Part shown: in pieces, positions 1-7,755 of the stretch
How the letters are laid out: every line of letters starts with the position of its first letter
Position numbering within the stretch: position 1 is the first letter of the stretch
Source of the DNA: Gammaproteobacteria bacterium
GTDB taxonomy: Bacteria > Pseudomonadota > Gammaproteobacteria > Steroidobacterales > Steroidobacteraceae
Direction of reading: 5' to 3'
Assembly: GCA_021773365.1 (NCBI GenBank)
Contig: JAJFKF010000042.1
Coordinates: forward strand, 26,408 to 90,407
DNA: 64,000 nucleotides
Program-made: the position numbers and the translations under genes
The notes under the pieces: model-generated
Told to the model about the DNA's origin: nothing
Databases searched by the model: none
What the model saw: the letters and a program-made list of their open reading frames with translations, nothing else

Positions 1-2
1 AC

Positions 3-383
3 CCGGAACGGATCGACCTGAGCGGGCTGTCGCAGGAGCTGATGCAGATCGAACGGACCTGCTACCCTTTCGCTGTCGTGATCCAGCCTCATCGGACCAG
101 TCCGGGCGACCTGGAGACTTACTACCGGCGGCCGGAGGCGTTCATTGGCCGCCGCTGCCACGATGCCAACCGCATCATGATGATCGACTCCGACGGCGAG
201 GCGATCCCAGTCCACGGCCGCTGTTTCCGTTTTCCCATAGGCAACATCCAGGCGCTGACGCTCAAACAGATCTGGAATCACGAGAAGAATTCATTGTTGA
301 GGCACACACTGAAGAAGGCGGGGGGTCTGCTTCCTGCCTGCAGCCGTTGCTGCGGGGGATTTGGTTCGGCTGGTCGCGCCTGA
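3..383 (+). CDS. Radical SAM/SPASM protein, C-terminal part only
   Basis: The reading frame is open from the window edge to the stop at 383, so only the last roughly 126 residues are seen and the gene starts upstream of the window. The visible part has the cysteine pattern of a SPASM auxiliary iron-sulfur domain: a Cys in RRCHDAN, a Cys in HGRCFRF, the typical LKQIWNHE helix, and a terminal CSRCCGGF. SPASM domains carry extra 4Fe-4S clusters in radical SAM enzymes that modify peptides or small molecules. The catalytic CxxxCxxC domain lies outside the window, so the subclass is unknown. Its 3' end overlaps the convergent ABC exporter gene by about 120 bp, which is unusual. It may belong to the same biosynthetic group as the radical SAM genes at 2321-6766, which is inference from proximity. 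Confidence 0.75.
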   Translation, partial: PERIDLSGLSQELMQIERTCYPFAVVIQPHRTSPGDLETYYRRPEAFIGRRCHDANRIMMIDSDGEAIPVHGRCFRFPIGNIQALTLKQIWNHEKNSLLRHTLKKAGGLLPACSRCCGGFGSAGRA

Positions 384-2097
384 CAATGCGACCGCCTGCA
401 AGCTCCATGATCACGTCGCACGCCCGCGCAAGTCGCGCCTGATGGGAAATCAGGATTATCGTGTAGCGCCCGCGCAGACGCTTCAGCGTCTGGATCAGCT
501 CATCCTCCGTCATGCTGTCGAGCGCGTTCGTCGCCTCATCCAGTATGAGCACGGCAGCGTTTTTGTAGAGCGCACGCGCAATGCCGATCCGCTGGCGCTG
601 TCCACCACTGAGTTTTGCGCCCCGTTCACCGATCCTGTAGTTCAGGCCACCAGGCAGGGTGCTTATCAGGGCGCCGAGCTGCGCCAGCTCGATGGCCATT
701 TCCAGTCGGTTCCGGTCGATCTGCGCATCCGGCACGCCAAGCGCGATGTTGCCTGCGAGCGTCGTATCCAGCAAAACGATGTTCTGCGGCACATAGGCTA
801 TGCGTGACTGCCATGCCTCGCGATTGCACTCATCCAGCCGCACGCCATCCACCTCGACCTCTCCCGCAGAGGGCGCCAGCAATCCCGCAATGACATCCGC
901 GAGAGTCGTCTTCCCGGAGCCGTTTGCACCGGTGAAAGCCGTCGCTGTCCCGGCCTCAATGCACAGCGACACGCCGTCAAGCGCCTGGCCTTGCCGGCTG
1001 TCATAACAAAATGAAACCTCACGCAGGAGGATTTCCCGCTGCGGGCAACCCTGCCAGGTGAGCTCCGTCGCAACTGCATGCGGTCTGGTTCTCGCGAGAC
1101 GCAGATCCGGAGCTATGGACTCGAAGCTCGCGCGCGCGGCGCTGATTTTCACCATGGCTGCGAATATCTGCTGCAGCATCGGCAGGAGTCGGTAGGCCGC
1201 GAAGGCAAGGAACGTCAACTGCCCGAGCCACAAGCCGGTCTTCTGCTCATGCCAGCCCAGCACCAGGGCTGCGGCCACGAGACCACCGACCGCCACGCAC
1301 TCCATGAGGTACTTTGGAATTTTCTCGACGAAGCGGGTGCGGGCGGAAGTCATCAACGTACCACTGCTCGCACGCCTGAAGCGGCTGCCGAAAAACAGCT
1401 GGGCGCGAAAAATCATGATTTCCTTGATTGCGGAGAAGGTTTCTCCGAGGATCTGCAGCCCTTCCCGGGAGTGGCGGGCACGCAGCCGCCCCCAGTGCAG
1501 CAACCGCCTGCGCAGGATGGCGAAGATCAGCACATAGCCGCCGGCCAGAACGGCCAGCATCACCAGCGCCAGCGCCGGATTGAGCACGACCACGGCCAGC
1601 ACAATCAGCGCGGCGGTAACCAGATTCGTGACCAGCGTCAGACCTTTCTGCAGAATATCGGTGGTGACGTAGGTGGTCTCGTGGATGATGCTGTTGACGA
1701 GTTTCGCGCTGTTGGTACGGGCGTGGAAGATATAGGGTCGGGCGAGGTACTCTGCGAACAAGGTGACGCGCATGTCATTGCCGATCCGCCACGCCAGGCG
1801 ATTGAGAACAAAGCTGCCGGCAAGGTTGACCACATTGGCGAGCAGTACCAGCGCAACGAATGCCACACCGAGCCAGACGGTAAAGTCATGTCGGCTGTCG
1901 GGATTTACCCAGGCATGCAGCCACTGCAGCAGCCCGGAGTGATCGACCGCCTGCGGATCGCTCAGAACCGCAAAGAAAGGACCGATGGAGGCGATGCCCG
2001 CCAGAGTGGAGAAAGCCATGACCAGAGAAAGCACCTGAGCGGCCAGCACCCAGCGGCGTTGCTGAGGGGTCAATATGAGCCATACCTCGCGTAGCAT
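262..2097 (-). CDS. ABC exporter, fused permease and ATPase (MsbA-like half-transporter)
   Basis: This 611-residue protein has an N-terminal block of about six membrane helices (residues 15-320) and a C-terminal nucleotide-binding domain. The ATPase motifs are complete: Walker A GANGSGKTT near residue 393, signature LSGGQRQR near 499, Walker B VLILDEAT near 519 and the H-loop ISHQ near 550. This is the homodimeric exporter layout used for lipids, peptides and small molecules. It is the last gene of the minus-strand radical SAM operon and probably exports the product, which is inference. The ATPase domain should end near residue 572. The extra tail of about 40 low-complexity residues runs antisense through the SPASM gene end, so the natural stop may have been lost. 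Confidence 0.9.
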   Translation of the reverse strand: MLREVWLILTPQQRRWVLAAQVLSLVMAFSTLAGIASIGPFFAVLSDPQAVDHSGLLQWLHAWVNPDSRHDFTVWLGVAFVALVLLANVVNLAGSFVLNRLAWRIGNDMRVTLFAEYLARPYIFHARTNSAKLVNSIIHETTYVTTDILQKGLTLVTNLVTAALIVLAVVVLNPALALVMLAVLAGGYVLIFAILRRRLLHWGRLRARHSREGLQILGETFSAIKEIMIFRAQLFFGSRFRRASSGTLMTSARTRFVEKIPKYLMECVAVGGLVAAALVLGWHEQKTGLWLGQLTFLAFAAYRLLPMLQQIFAAMVKISAARASFESIAPDLRLARTRPHAVATELTWQGCPQREILLREVSFCYDSRQGQALDGVSLCIEAGTATAFTGANGSGKTTLADVIAGLLAPSAGEVEVDGVRLDECNREAWQSRIAYVPQNIVLLDTTLAGNIALGVPDAQIDRNRLEMAIELAQLGALISTLPGGLNYRIGERGAKLSGGQRQRIGIARALYKNAAVLILDEATNALDSMTEDELIQTLKRLRGRYTIILISHQARLARACDVIMELAGGRIVRRDQPNQIPRSNGCRQEADPPPSSVCASTMNSSRDSRSV

Positions 2098-2103
2098 GTC
2101 CGC

Positions 2104-2319
2104 TCCTCAGGTCGCCTTGCCGCGGATGTCGCGCAGCAGCGGCGGCCACCAACAGCACGACAAACAATGCCGGCAGGATGCGCCGGGCGCAAAGAACACA
2201 TCGACGCCAACGCAACCTCCGCCAAAACCGGGAACGTCGGCGTGGTAAAACACCACGGCAATAACGGCGATCGCCCTTAACCCGTCGATGTCAGGCCGGT
2301 AGGTGGGCGCAGTCCGCAT
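2104..2319 (-). pseudogene. Acyltransferase-3 (OafA/YrhL-like) remnant with internal deletion
   Basis: Translation from the ATG at 2319 gives [20 protein letters not shown] followed by [15 protein letters not shown], the classic N-terminus of membrane acyltransferase family 3. Right after VDVFF the frame is lost. A second frame then reads [16 protein letters not shown], which is the family's next recognisable segment. The block normally between them (VISGFLI to the RR helix) and the rest of the protein, normally some 350 to 650 residues, are missing. The remnant therefore has an internal deletion, a frame change and a lost C-terminus. Its ATG lies 2 bp after the stop of the B12-type radical SAM gene and its end is 7 bp before the ABC exporter start, so it was once an operon member. 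Confidence 0.85.
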
Positions 2320-2320
2320 C

Positions 2321-3835
2321 TCAGAGTCCCGAAATCCGCGGATCCCACAACCGGATAAACCGCCTGGAGAAATCAAGCTCCCACGGACGGCCGTAGCGCC
2401 CGTAGCTGTAACGCCAGGAGGCCAGTCCCCGCAACGCCGCCTTGCCCCAGGCCGGCGAGCGCACGTCGGTGATCGTCGGGAAACGACATCCCAGCACTGT
2501 GCTGAAATCGCGGATCCGCTCACGCAGGCGCGGCGTAAGCCAGGGTGTGTCCGTGTGGCACCAGTAGGCCGACCACTGTGGTTCGGCCCACTCCTGCGCG
2601 GTAGCTGGAAACACCAGCGGCGCACCGTCGCTGCCGCGCAGGGCGGCGATGGTGCGCTCCACATGCGGACTGGCTTCGCCCGGCGCCGGCGGCAGTGGCG
2701 CGTAGACGTACAGCATGATCTCGGTGCGCGGATGCACCCGTTTGATGTGGCGGATGAACTCGAAGGTCCGCTCCGTCTCGCCTTCCGGATCCTGCGGCGG
2801 AGCAAGCATGAAGGACAGCTCGGGAATCACGCCGTTACGGCGACAGATCTCGACCGCTGCCAGCGTCTGGTCGGTGGACGTGCCCTTGCGCATGTCATGC
2901 AGCAGCCAGTCACTGGGCGACTCGGCGCCGATGTAGGCCATGCGCAGGCGGCTCTTGCGCACCAGCGCCCAGGATTGCGGTGAGAGATTCAACAGCGCAT
3001 CGGAGCGGGCGAAGCACCACCACGGCAGCTGCAGCCTCGCCAGCACTTCCAGCAGCGGGGCGGTATCTTCCTCGCGATCGAAGAAGTTGTGATCAAAGAA
3101 CTGAATGGAATCCGCGCCATAACGCTCGACCAGAAACTGCAGTTCCGCCTCGAGTCGCTGCGCCGTCGGCAGCGCGGTCTTGCCGCGGAACATCGCCGCC
3201 ACACCACAGAAGGTGCAGCGGAAGCGGCAGCCCAGCGCCGCCTGCAGCCCGCTGGTGCGCTGTCCGAGAAAGGTTCTGCCCAGGTACTGTTGCGGATCGC
3301 CCAGGCGCTCGTACGGCAGCCGGCGCAGCATGCCGGCCGCGGAGAACGGACGGCGGGGGTTATGCACGATCCCTTCCGCGCCCCGCCATGACAGTCCGGC
3401 GATCGCGGCGGGTGGGCGGGCAATGCCACCGAGTATGCTGTCAAGCAGTTCAACAAACGTGTCCTCGCCCTGCCCCCTGACGGCATAGTCGACATAGGGC
3501 GCCGCCAGGCTGGCCTCCGCGCAGATGGTCGGGAAGTGCCCGCCCCAGATGATGGGCACGGCCGGGAAACGCTCGCGGATGGCCCGCGACAATAGGATGG
3601 CGGTGCGCAGCTGCGGACCACCCATGACGCTGACACCGACGGCGTCGATACCGCCCACTTCGATCCTGCGCAGCGCGGTGGCGATGAAGTGCCGATCAAC
3701 GTTGCCATCAACTATGGAGGAGGCGTAATGCCCCTCCAGCGCCGCGGAGAGATTGAGCACCGCAAATGGAAAACGCGCATTGCGTCGTTTGGTGATGGCC
3801 GGGTTGACCAGCAGGATGTGCCCGCGCGCGCTCAT
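2321..3835 (-). CDS. B12-binding-domain radical SAM protein
   Basis: The 504-residue protein begins with a cobalamin-binding-type Rossmann domain (residues 1-150, [26 protein letters not shown]), followed by a radical SAM barrel with the cluster motif CRFRCTFC (CxxxCxxC) near residues 203-210. This architecture is known from radical SAM methyltransferases and from enzymes such as BchE and the P-methylases. There is no clear DxHxxG cobalamin ligand motif, so B12 may bind without a His ligand, or the domain may be vestigial. The start at 3835 overlaps the upstream amidohydrolase stop as ATGA, which implies translational coupling. A C-methylation or ring-forming step in the cluster's product is a reasonable guess; the substrate cannot be read from sequence. 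Confidence 0.88.
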   Translation of the reverse strand: MSARGHILLVNPAITKRRNARFPFAVLNLSAALEGHYASSIVDGNVDRHFIATALRRIEVGGIDAVGVSVMGGPQLRTAILLSRAIRERFPAVPIIWGGHFPTICAEASLAAPYVDYAVRGQGEDTFVELLDSILGGIARPPAAIAGLSWRGAEGIVHNPRRPFSAAGMLRRLPYERLGDPQQYLGRTFLGQRTSGLQAALGCRFRCTFCGVAAMFRGKTALPTAQRLEAELQFLVERYGADSIQFFDHNFFDREEDTAPLLEVLARLQLPWWCFARSDALLNLSPQSWALVRKSRLRMAYIGAESPSDWLLHDMRKGTSTDQTLAAVEICRRNGVIPELSFMLAPPQDPEGETERTFEFIRHIKRVHPRTEIMLYVYAPLPPAPGEASPHVERTIAALRGSDGAPLVFPATAQEWAEPQWSAYWCHTDTPWLTPRLRERIRDFSTVLGCRFPTITDVRSPAWGKAALRGLASWRYSYGRYGRPWELDFSRRFIRLWDPRISGL

Positions 3836-5007
3836 GCGGCCCGCCAGTGCGCAGCCACCAGCTCCAGCCCCGTTTCAGCCGCACCCGCCCGCGACAGCAG
3901 CGCGGCAATCCTCGCATCAAGCACCATCGCCCTGCCGTCCACCCGCGCCCTGGTCCAGTCGATGGCGGGCGATACCGGTTCCGCGTAATGCTTCTCGCCG
4001 TATCGGGCGACGCCATCGATCACCACCAGCCGCACTGACTCCCGGTCCACTGCCCACAGCGGCGTTCCGGCAGCCAGGACGAGAAGATCGGCCACCGCGC
4101 CCGTTTCGAGTCTGCCCCGCTCCGGCATGCGCAGCAGGCACGCCGCGCGGTGCGTCACCAGTGGCAGCAGCGCCGCCTCGGTCATACCACTGCTGCGGTG
4201 CGCGATGCGCAGCTCCGCCAGCAGATCGAATGCTCCGCTCAGGCGCGAATCCGTGCCCAGCGTCACGCGGCCGCGCGCCACCAGGTCATCGACCTGCGCC
4301 GTGCGGCCGAACAGCGCGGTGTTTGAAGACGGACACCACACCAGTCCCCCACCCGCATCGGCAAGCCGTTGCCGCTGCGCATCCGTCAACGCGACGCCAT
4401 GCACGAGCAGGGTGTCGGGCCCCAGGCAATCGAGCGCATCCAGGCGTTCGAATTCCTCCGCGGCCGCGGCGTCGATGCCCTCTGCCGCGTGAATGATCCA
4501 TGGTTGGCCCGCCGGCGTAGCGCGACATGCAGTGCGGACCTTCTCCTCCCCATCGAGGTACAGGGAATGCGACCAGCCATAGCGGGCGAGGACACGCACC
4601 GGGAAATCCGCGCCGGCGAGCGGCGGGTAGAACGGATCGTGATGGGCCACGGTGGTCACGCCGGCCAGCAGGTTCTTCATGCCGCCCGTGAGCAGCCGCG
4701 CATCGCGGCACACCGCCACGCCGGCCGCGAACGCCGGGTCCGCGCGGCGATGCGCGTCCACGTCTTCTATCCATTCGCGCACATGCCGGTAGCGCCTGCC
4801 GAAGTCCGCCGGTGGCAAGCCGTTGAGCTGCAGATGATCGTGCGCGTTGATCAGCCCGGGCAGCAGCCGGTCACCACACAGATCGATCACCCGATCCTGC
4901 GGATGCGGCCGCCCGCCGATCGCCGCGATGCGCGGACCGACGACCCGCAGGCTCGCGGCCGGCTGCGCCTCGCCCATGTCGGCATTGATGAAGGTGATGG
5001 CGTTCAT
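3832..5007 (-). CDS. Metal-dependent amidohydrolase (chlorohydrolase/cytosine deaminase-like)
   Basis: A 391-residue amidohydrolase-superfamily enzyme. The metal-binding HxH occurs in NAHDHLQLNG near residue 56, a second metal or substrate histidine in WIIHAAEG, another in LLVHGVAL, and the catalytic Asp in GTDSRLSG near residue 251. This pattern fits the TrzA/SsnA/guanine deaminase group, which hydrolyses amino or halo groups on heterocycles or deaminates nucleobase-like compounds. A much longer upstream-open frame exists, but the ATG at 5007 is preferred: it overlaps the methyltransferase stop as ATGA, and the residues before it are non-homologous, arginine-rich shadow sequence. It lies second from the middle of the radical SAM operon. 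Confidence 0.88.
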   Translation of the reverse strand: MNAITFINADMGEAQPAASLRVVGPRIAAIGGRPHPQDRVIDLCGDRLLPGLINAHDHLQLNGLPPADFGRRYRHVREWIEDVDAHRRADPAFAAGVAVCRDARLLTGGMKNLLAGVTTVAHHDPFYPPLAGADFPVRVLARYGWSHSLYLDGEEKVRTACRATPAGQPWIIHAAEGIDAAAAEEFERLDALDCLGPDTLLVHGVALTDAQRQRLADAGGGLVWCPSSNTALFGRTAQVDDLVARGRVTLGTDSRLSGAFDLLAELRIAHRSSGMTEAALLPLVTHRAACLLRMPERGRLETGAVADLLVLAAGTPLWAVDRESVRLVVIDGVARYGEKHYAEPVSPAIDWTRARVDGRAMVLDARIAALLSRAGAAETGLELVAAHWRAA

Positions 5008-5675
5008 TTGCGCGCGCGGACCACCAGTACAATGGGCACGCCGTGCCAGCGACGATAGAAGTCCTCGCAGCCCGGAAAGGTTTCGCGCATCTGCACGCCG
5101 ACACGGATCTCCTGAACCGTCTCCACGTTCAACCCGGCCGCCGTCATGACCCGCCCCTGCAGCGCCGTATCGTAACGGCGGTGCGGCACCTTGCAGGTGC
5201 GCTGGTCGCGATCTTTGAAGGCGCGGACGATGCCCGCCTTCGTAGCCTCGGGATGGAAATCGGAGTAAAGAAAAGTGCCGCCGCGATCGAGTACGCGAAC
5301 CACCTCCGCCACCCAGCGGCGGAACGAACTCGCATGCCCCGCAGCCAGTCCGCTGACCACCAGGTCGAAGGACGCGTCCGCGAACGGCAGGCGCATCATG
5401 TCTGCGCGCACTTTCGTGCCGGAAATCATCCTGGCCAGCATGGCCGCACTGAAATCCAGAGACACGATCCGCGCGACTCCGCTCGCCTGCAGCAGCCGCG
5501 AATAGCGGCCCGTGCCGCAGGCGAGGTCCAGCGCACTGCCCGCAGTGGCCCGCGGCCAGCATTCCAGCATGGCGCGCTGCTCGGCGCGCATCAGCGGATT
5601 GTGCGGTTCGGGTTCGTAAAGCGGCGCCCAGCGTTCGTAGGCCGCGAGCGTCGTCGCCGACACGGTGCTTCTCAT
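5004..5675 (-). CDS. Class I SAM-dependent methyltransferase
   Basis: A 223-residue Rossmann-fold methyltransferase. The SAM-binding motif I is ALDLACGTGRY near residues 48-58, followed by SLDFSAAML (motif II) and the DASFDLVVSG and VLDRGGTFLYSDF strands (post I to III), the UbiE/Methyltransf_11 pattern. The start ATG at 5675 overlaps the stop of the upstream radical SAM gene as ATGA. An upstream start at 5750 would overlap that gene by 79 bp and adds no conserved residues. It is followed by the amidohydrolase with another ATGA overlap. It probably methylates an intermediate of the cluster (inference). Confidence 0.88.
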   Translation of the reverse strand: MRSTVSATTLAAYERWAPLYEPEPHNPLMRAEQRAMLECWPRATAGSALDLACGTGRYSRLLQASGVARIVSLDFSAAMLARMISGTKVRADMMRLPFADASFDLVVSGLAAGHASSFRRWVAEVVRVLDRGGTFLYSDFHPEATKAGIVRAFKDRDQRTCKVPHRRYDTALQGRVMTAAGLNVETVQEIRVGVQMRETFPGCEDFYRRWHGVPIVLVVRARK

Positions 5676-6766
5676 GCATTCACTGCCGGCAGCAGCGATG
5701 CCGCATCGGCGCCGGGTTCGCGCCACAGCGAGCACACACATCTGGCGCACTCGGGGCGGCGGCCACCCCTGATGTCCCGCCGCAATGCCACCATGGCGTC
5801 ATCTTCCAGCACCGCGGCAAGGCCGTCGCCCGCCACGGCCGGACCGGGAATAAAGAAGCACGGATGGACCCGCGAACCGGCATCGATCACCGCGGAAAAC
5901 TCCGGCGCATTGCAGCGCACCGGCGGATACGCCGCGCGTCCCTGGATGGCGGCGAAGTACTGGTGGATGCGGCGAAGCTTATCCGGATGTTCCACGATGA
6001 AGCCCGTGGCGAAGTCCCCGGCGCATTCCCGCTCCAGGTGGCTGATGAGTCCATCGAACAGGGGGAGGTCCTGCGGTCCCAGCGCCAGGTCGGCGGCAAA
6101 GCCTTGTTCGCGGCCGAAGGCGTGGGGGTTGGCGATATCGACGGCAAGAAACGAAACATCGCGCGCGCGCAGACGCCGCGCCAGGCCGACAAACACCGCC
6201 AGCTCGCGATAGTTCGCCCGCTGCAGCGTCACCCGGATACCGGCCGGCAGGCCGGCGTCGGCGACGGCGCGGATGCCTGCACACACCTTGCCGAAGGCAT
6301 CCAGCCCGCGGATGGCGGCGTAGGTGGCGCGGCAGGTACCGTCCAGCGAAACGGTGACGGCATCAAACAACTCACTCACGCGCCGGGCATGCTTGGCCAG
6401 CGACAACCCCGAACTCAGCAACCACAGCTTCATGCCCCTGTCGCGCAGCAGGCGCGCGATCCGCTCCCACTCGGGATTGAGCAGCGGCTCCCCGCCGGAA
6501 ACCAGCACCACGCGGGTATCGAGCGCTGTGAGGTCGGGTATCAGACGGCTGACCGCCTCCAGATCGAGATCCTTCCGGCCGTGACGCCAGTAATCGCAGG
6601 TCACGCAGCGGGAATTGCACCGTTCGGTCAGGTACAGCACCGCCAGCGGCAGGGAGCGCTTTGACAGATTGTTTTGAAGGGGTTGACGCAACACGTTGCC
6701 GGTGAGTACCGGAATGGCGAGCGCGGGTTCAATGCGCCCGACCGGGCACACTGAACCCGCGTTCAC
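5672..6766 (-). CDS. Radical SAM protein with SPASM-type C-terminus
   Basis: A 364-residue radical SAM enzyme with the cluster motif CNSRCVTC (CxxxCxxC) near residues 50-57, the SAM-contact motif VSGGEPLL, and later barrel strands such as VSLDGTCRATYAAIRG. The C-terminal part carries further cysteines (RCNAPEF, HPCFF, ECARCVCSLW) that fit an auxiliary SPASM or twitch cluster. Relatives include anaerobic sulfatase maturases, PqqE-like and peptide-modifying enzymes. It is the first gene of the minus-strand operon, and the promoter should lie in the 64 bp between 6766 and 6831 shared with the divergent methyltransferase. No short precursor peptide was recognised next to it, so a RiPP pathway is possible but not shown. 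Confidence 0.9.
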   Translation of the reverse strand: MNAGSVCPVGRIEPALAIPVLTGNVLRQPLQNNLSKRSLPLAVLYLTERCNSRCVTCDYWRHGRKDLDLEAVSRLIPDLTALDTRVVLVSGGEPLLNPEWERIARLLRDRGMKLWLLSSGLSLAKHARRVSELFDAVTVSLDGTCRATYAAIRGLDAFGKVCAGIRAVADAGLPAGIRVTLQRANYRELAVFVGLARRLRARDVSFLAVDIANPHAFGREQGFAADLALGPQDLPLFDGLISHLERECAGDFATGFIVEHPDKLRRIHQYFAAIQGRAAYPPVRCNAPEFSAVIDAGSRVHPCFFIPGPAVAGDGLAAVLEDDAMVALRRDIRGGRRPECARCVCSLWREPGADAASLLPAVNA

Positions 6767-6830
6767 CTGGCCACGACAGGGCGCATGGATGCTATCGTGC
6801 GCAGCGCCGTAGCGTAGTCAGTATTCAGGG

Positions 6831-7730
6831 GTGCAGGCAACTGTCGTGAATGACCAGCGATCCGCAGTACCGCCCGGTCTGCTCGGAGACACCACCGCGC
6901 GGGACTACGCGCGCAAGCTGCAGTTGTTCAATGCCTTTGCCGAACCGGAACTGCGCCGGGCCATCGCCGGTCTCGAACTTCGGCCGGGTATGGACATCCT
7001 GGACGCCGGCTGTGGCAGCGCAGAGGCGCTGCGGTGGCTGGGTGCGGCAGCCCATCCGGCCGGCCGACTGGTCGGCATGGACCTGGCGGTGGCCCATGTC
7101 AGGACGGCACTGCCGCATGCTCCGCCTTCCAGCCTGATCGTACAGGGTGATCTGCGCCAGCTGCCGTTCCCCCCGGGCAGCTTCGATCTGATCTGGTGCG
7201 TCAACACCATCAATCACCTCCCCAACCCGCTGCAGGCGGTGACGGAACTGACGGCGCTGCTGCGTCCCGGCGGACGAATCGCGCTGGGGCAAAGCGCCCT
7301 GCTGCCCGGCATGTACTTCGCATGGGACGCACGCCTGGAGCGGCGGGTCGAGGAGGCGGTGCGCCGCTACTACCGGGAACGCTACGCCGTCGATGAGCGC
7401 AGGCTGACGGGGATACGCGCATTGGTGGGCCTGCTGCACGGAGCGGGCCTGCGGTCAATCGACGCAAAAACCCACGTCATCGAACGAATGCAACCGCTGC
7501 GGCCCGAGGACGAAAACTACCTGCTCGAGGCGATCTTCCGCGGCACCTGGGGCGAACGGCTGCGCCCCTACCTCGCGGCCGACGATCAGGCTGAGCTCGA
7601 CCTTCTATGCGATCCGCGGCAGGAAGGCTTCGCGCTGCGCCGGCCGGATTTCCATTTTCTTCAAACCTTCACCCTCGTGACCGGTGTCAGGCCGTTGAAT
7701 CACGGACATCCGATGCGCATGACGGGGTGA
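6831..7730 (+). CDS. SAM-dependent methyltransferase
   Basis: A 299-residue class I methyltransferase with motif I DILDAGCGSAEAL near residues 55-67, motif II VGMDLA, the acidic LIVQGDLRQLPF, and FDLIWCVNTINHL then LLRPGGRIALGQ (UbiE-like order). The C-terminal 130 residues are helical and may form a substrate lid. The start is a GTG at 6831; a second in-frame GTG lies at 6846 and would serve equally well. It is divergent from the radical SAM operon and shares its short upstream region, so it is probably co-regulated. It ends 25 bp before the convergent S9 peptidase gene. Confidence 0.85.
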   Translation: MQATVVNDQRSAVPPGLLGDTTARDYARKLQLFNAFAEPELRRAIAGLELRPGMDILDAGCGSAEALRWLGAAAHPAGRLVGMDLAVAHVRTALPHAPPSSLIVQGDLRQLPFPPGSFDLIWCVNTINHLPNPLQAVTELTALLRPGGRIALGQSALLPGMYFAWDARLERRVEEAVRRYYRERYAVDERRLTGIRALVGLLHGAGLRSIDAKTHVIERMQPLRPEDENYLLEAIFRGTWGERLRPYLAADDQAELDLLCDPRQEGFALRRPDFHFLQTFTLVTGVRPLNHGHPMRMTG

Positions 7731-7755
7731 CAATGAGGCTCGCGGACCAGCTCCG

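Noticed and set aside
5008..5679. N-terminal extension that would make the amidohydrolase a 615-residue fusion
   Set aside because: The extra part is out-of-frame methyltransferase sequence; the ATGA overlap at 5004-5007 gives the natural start.
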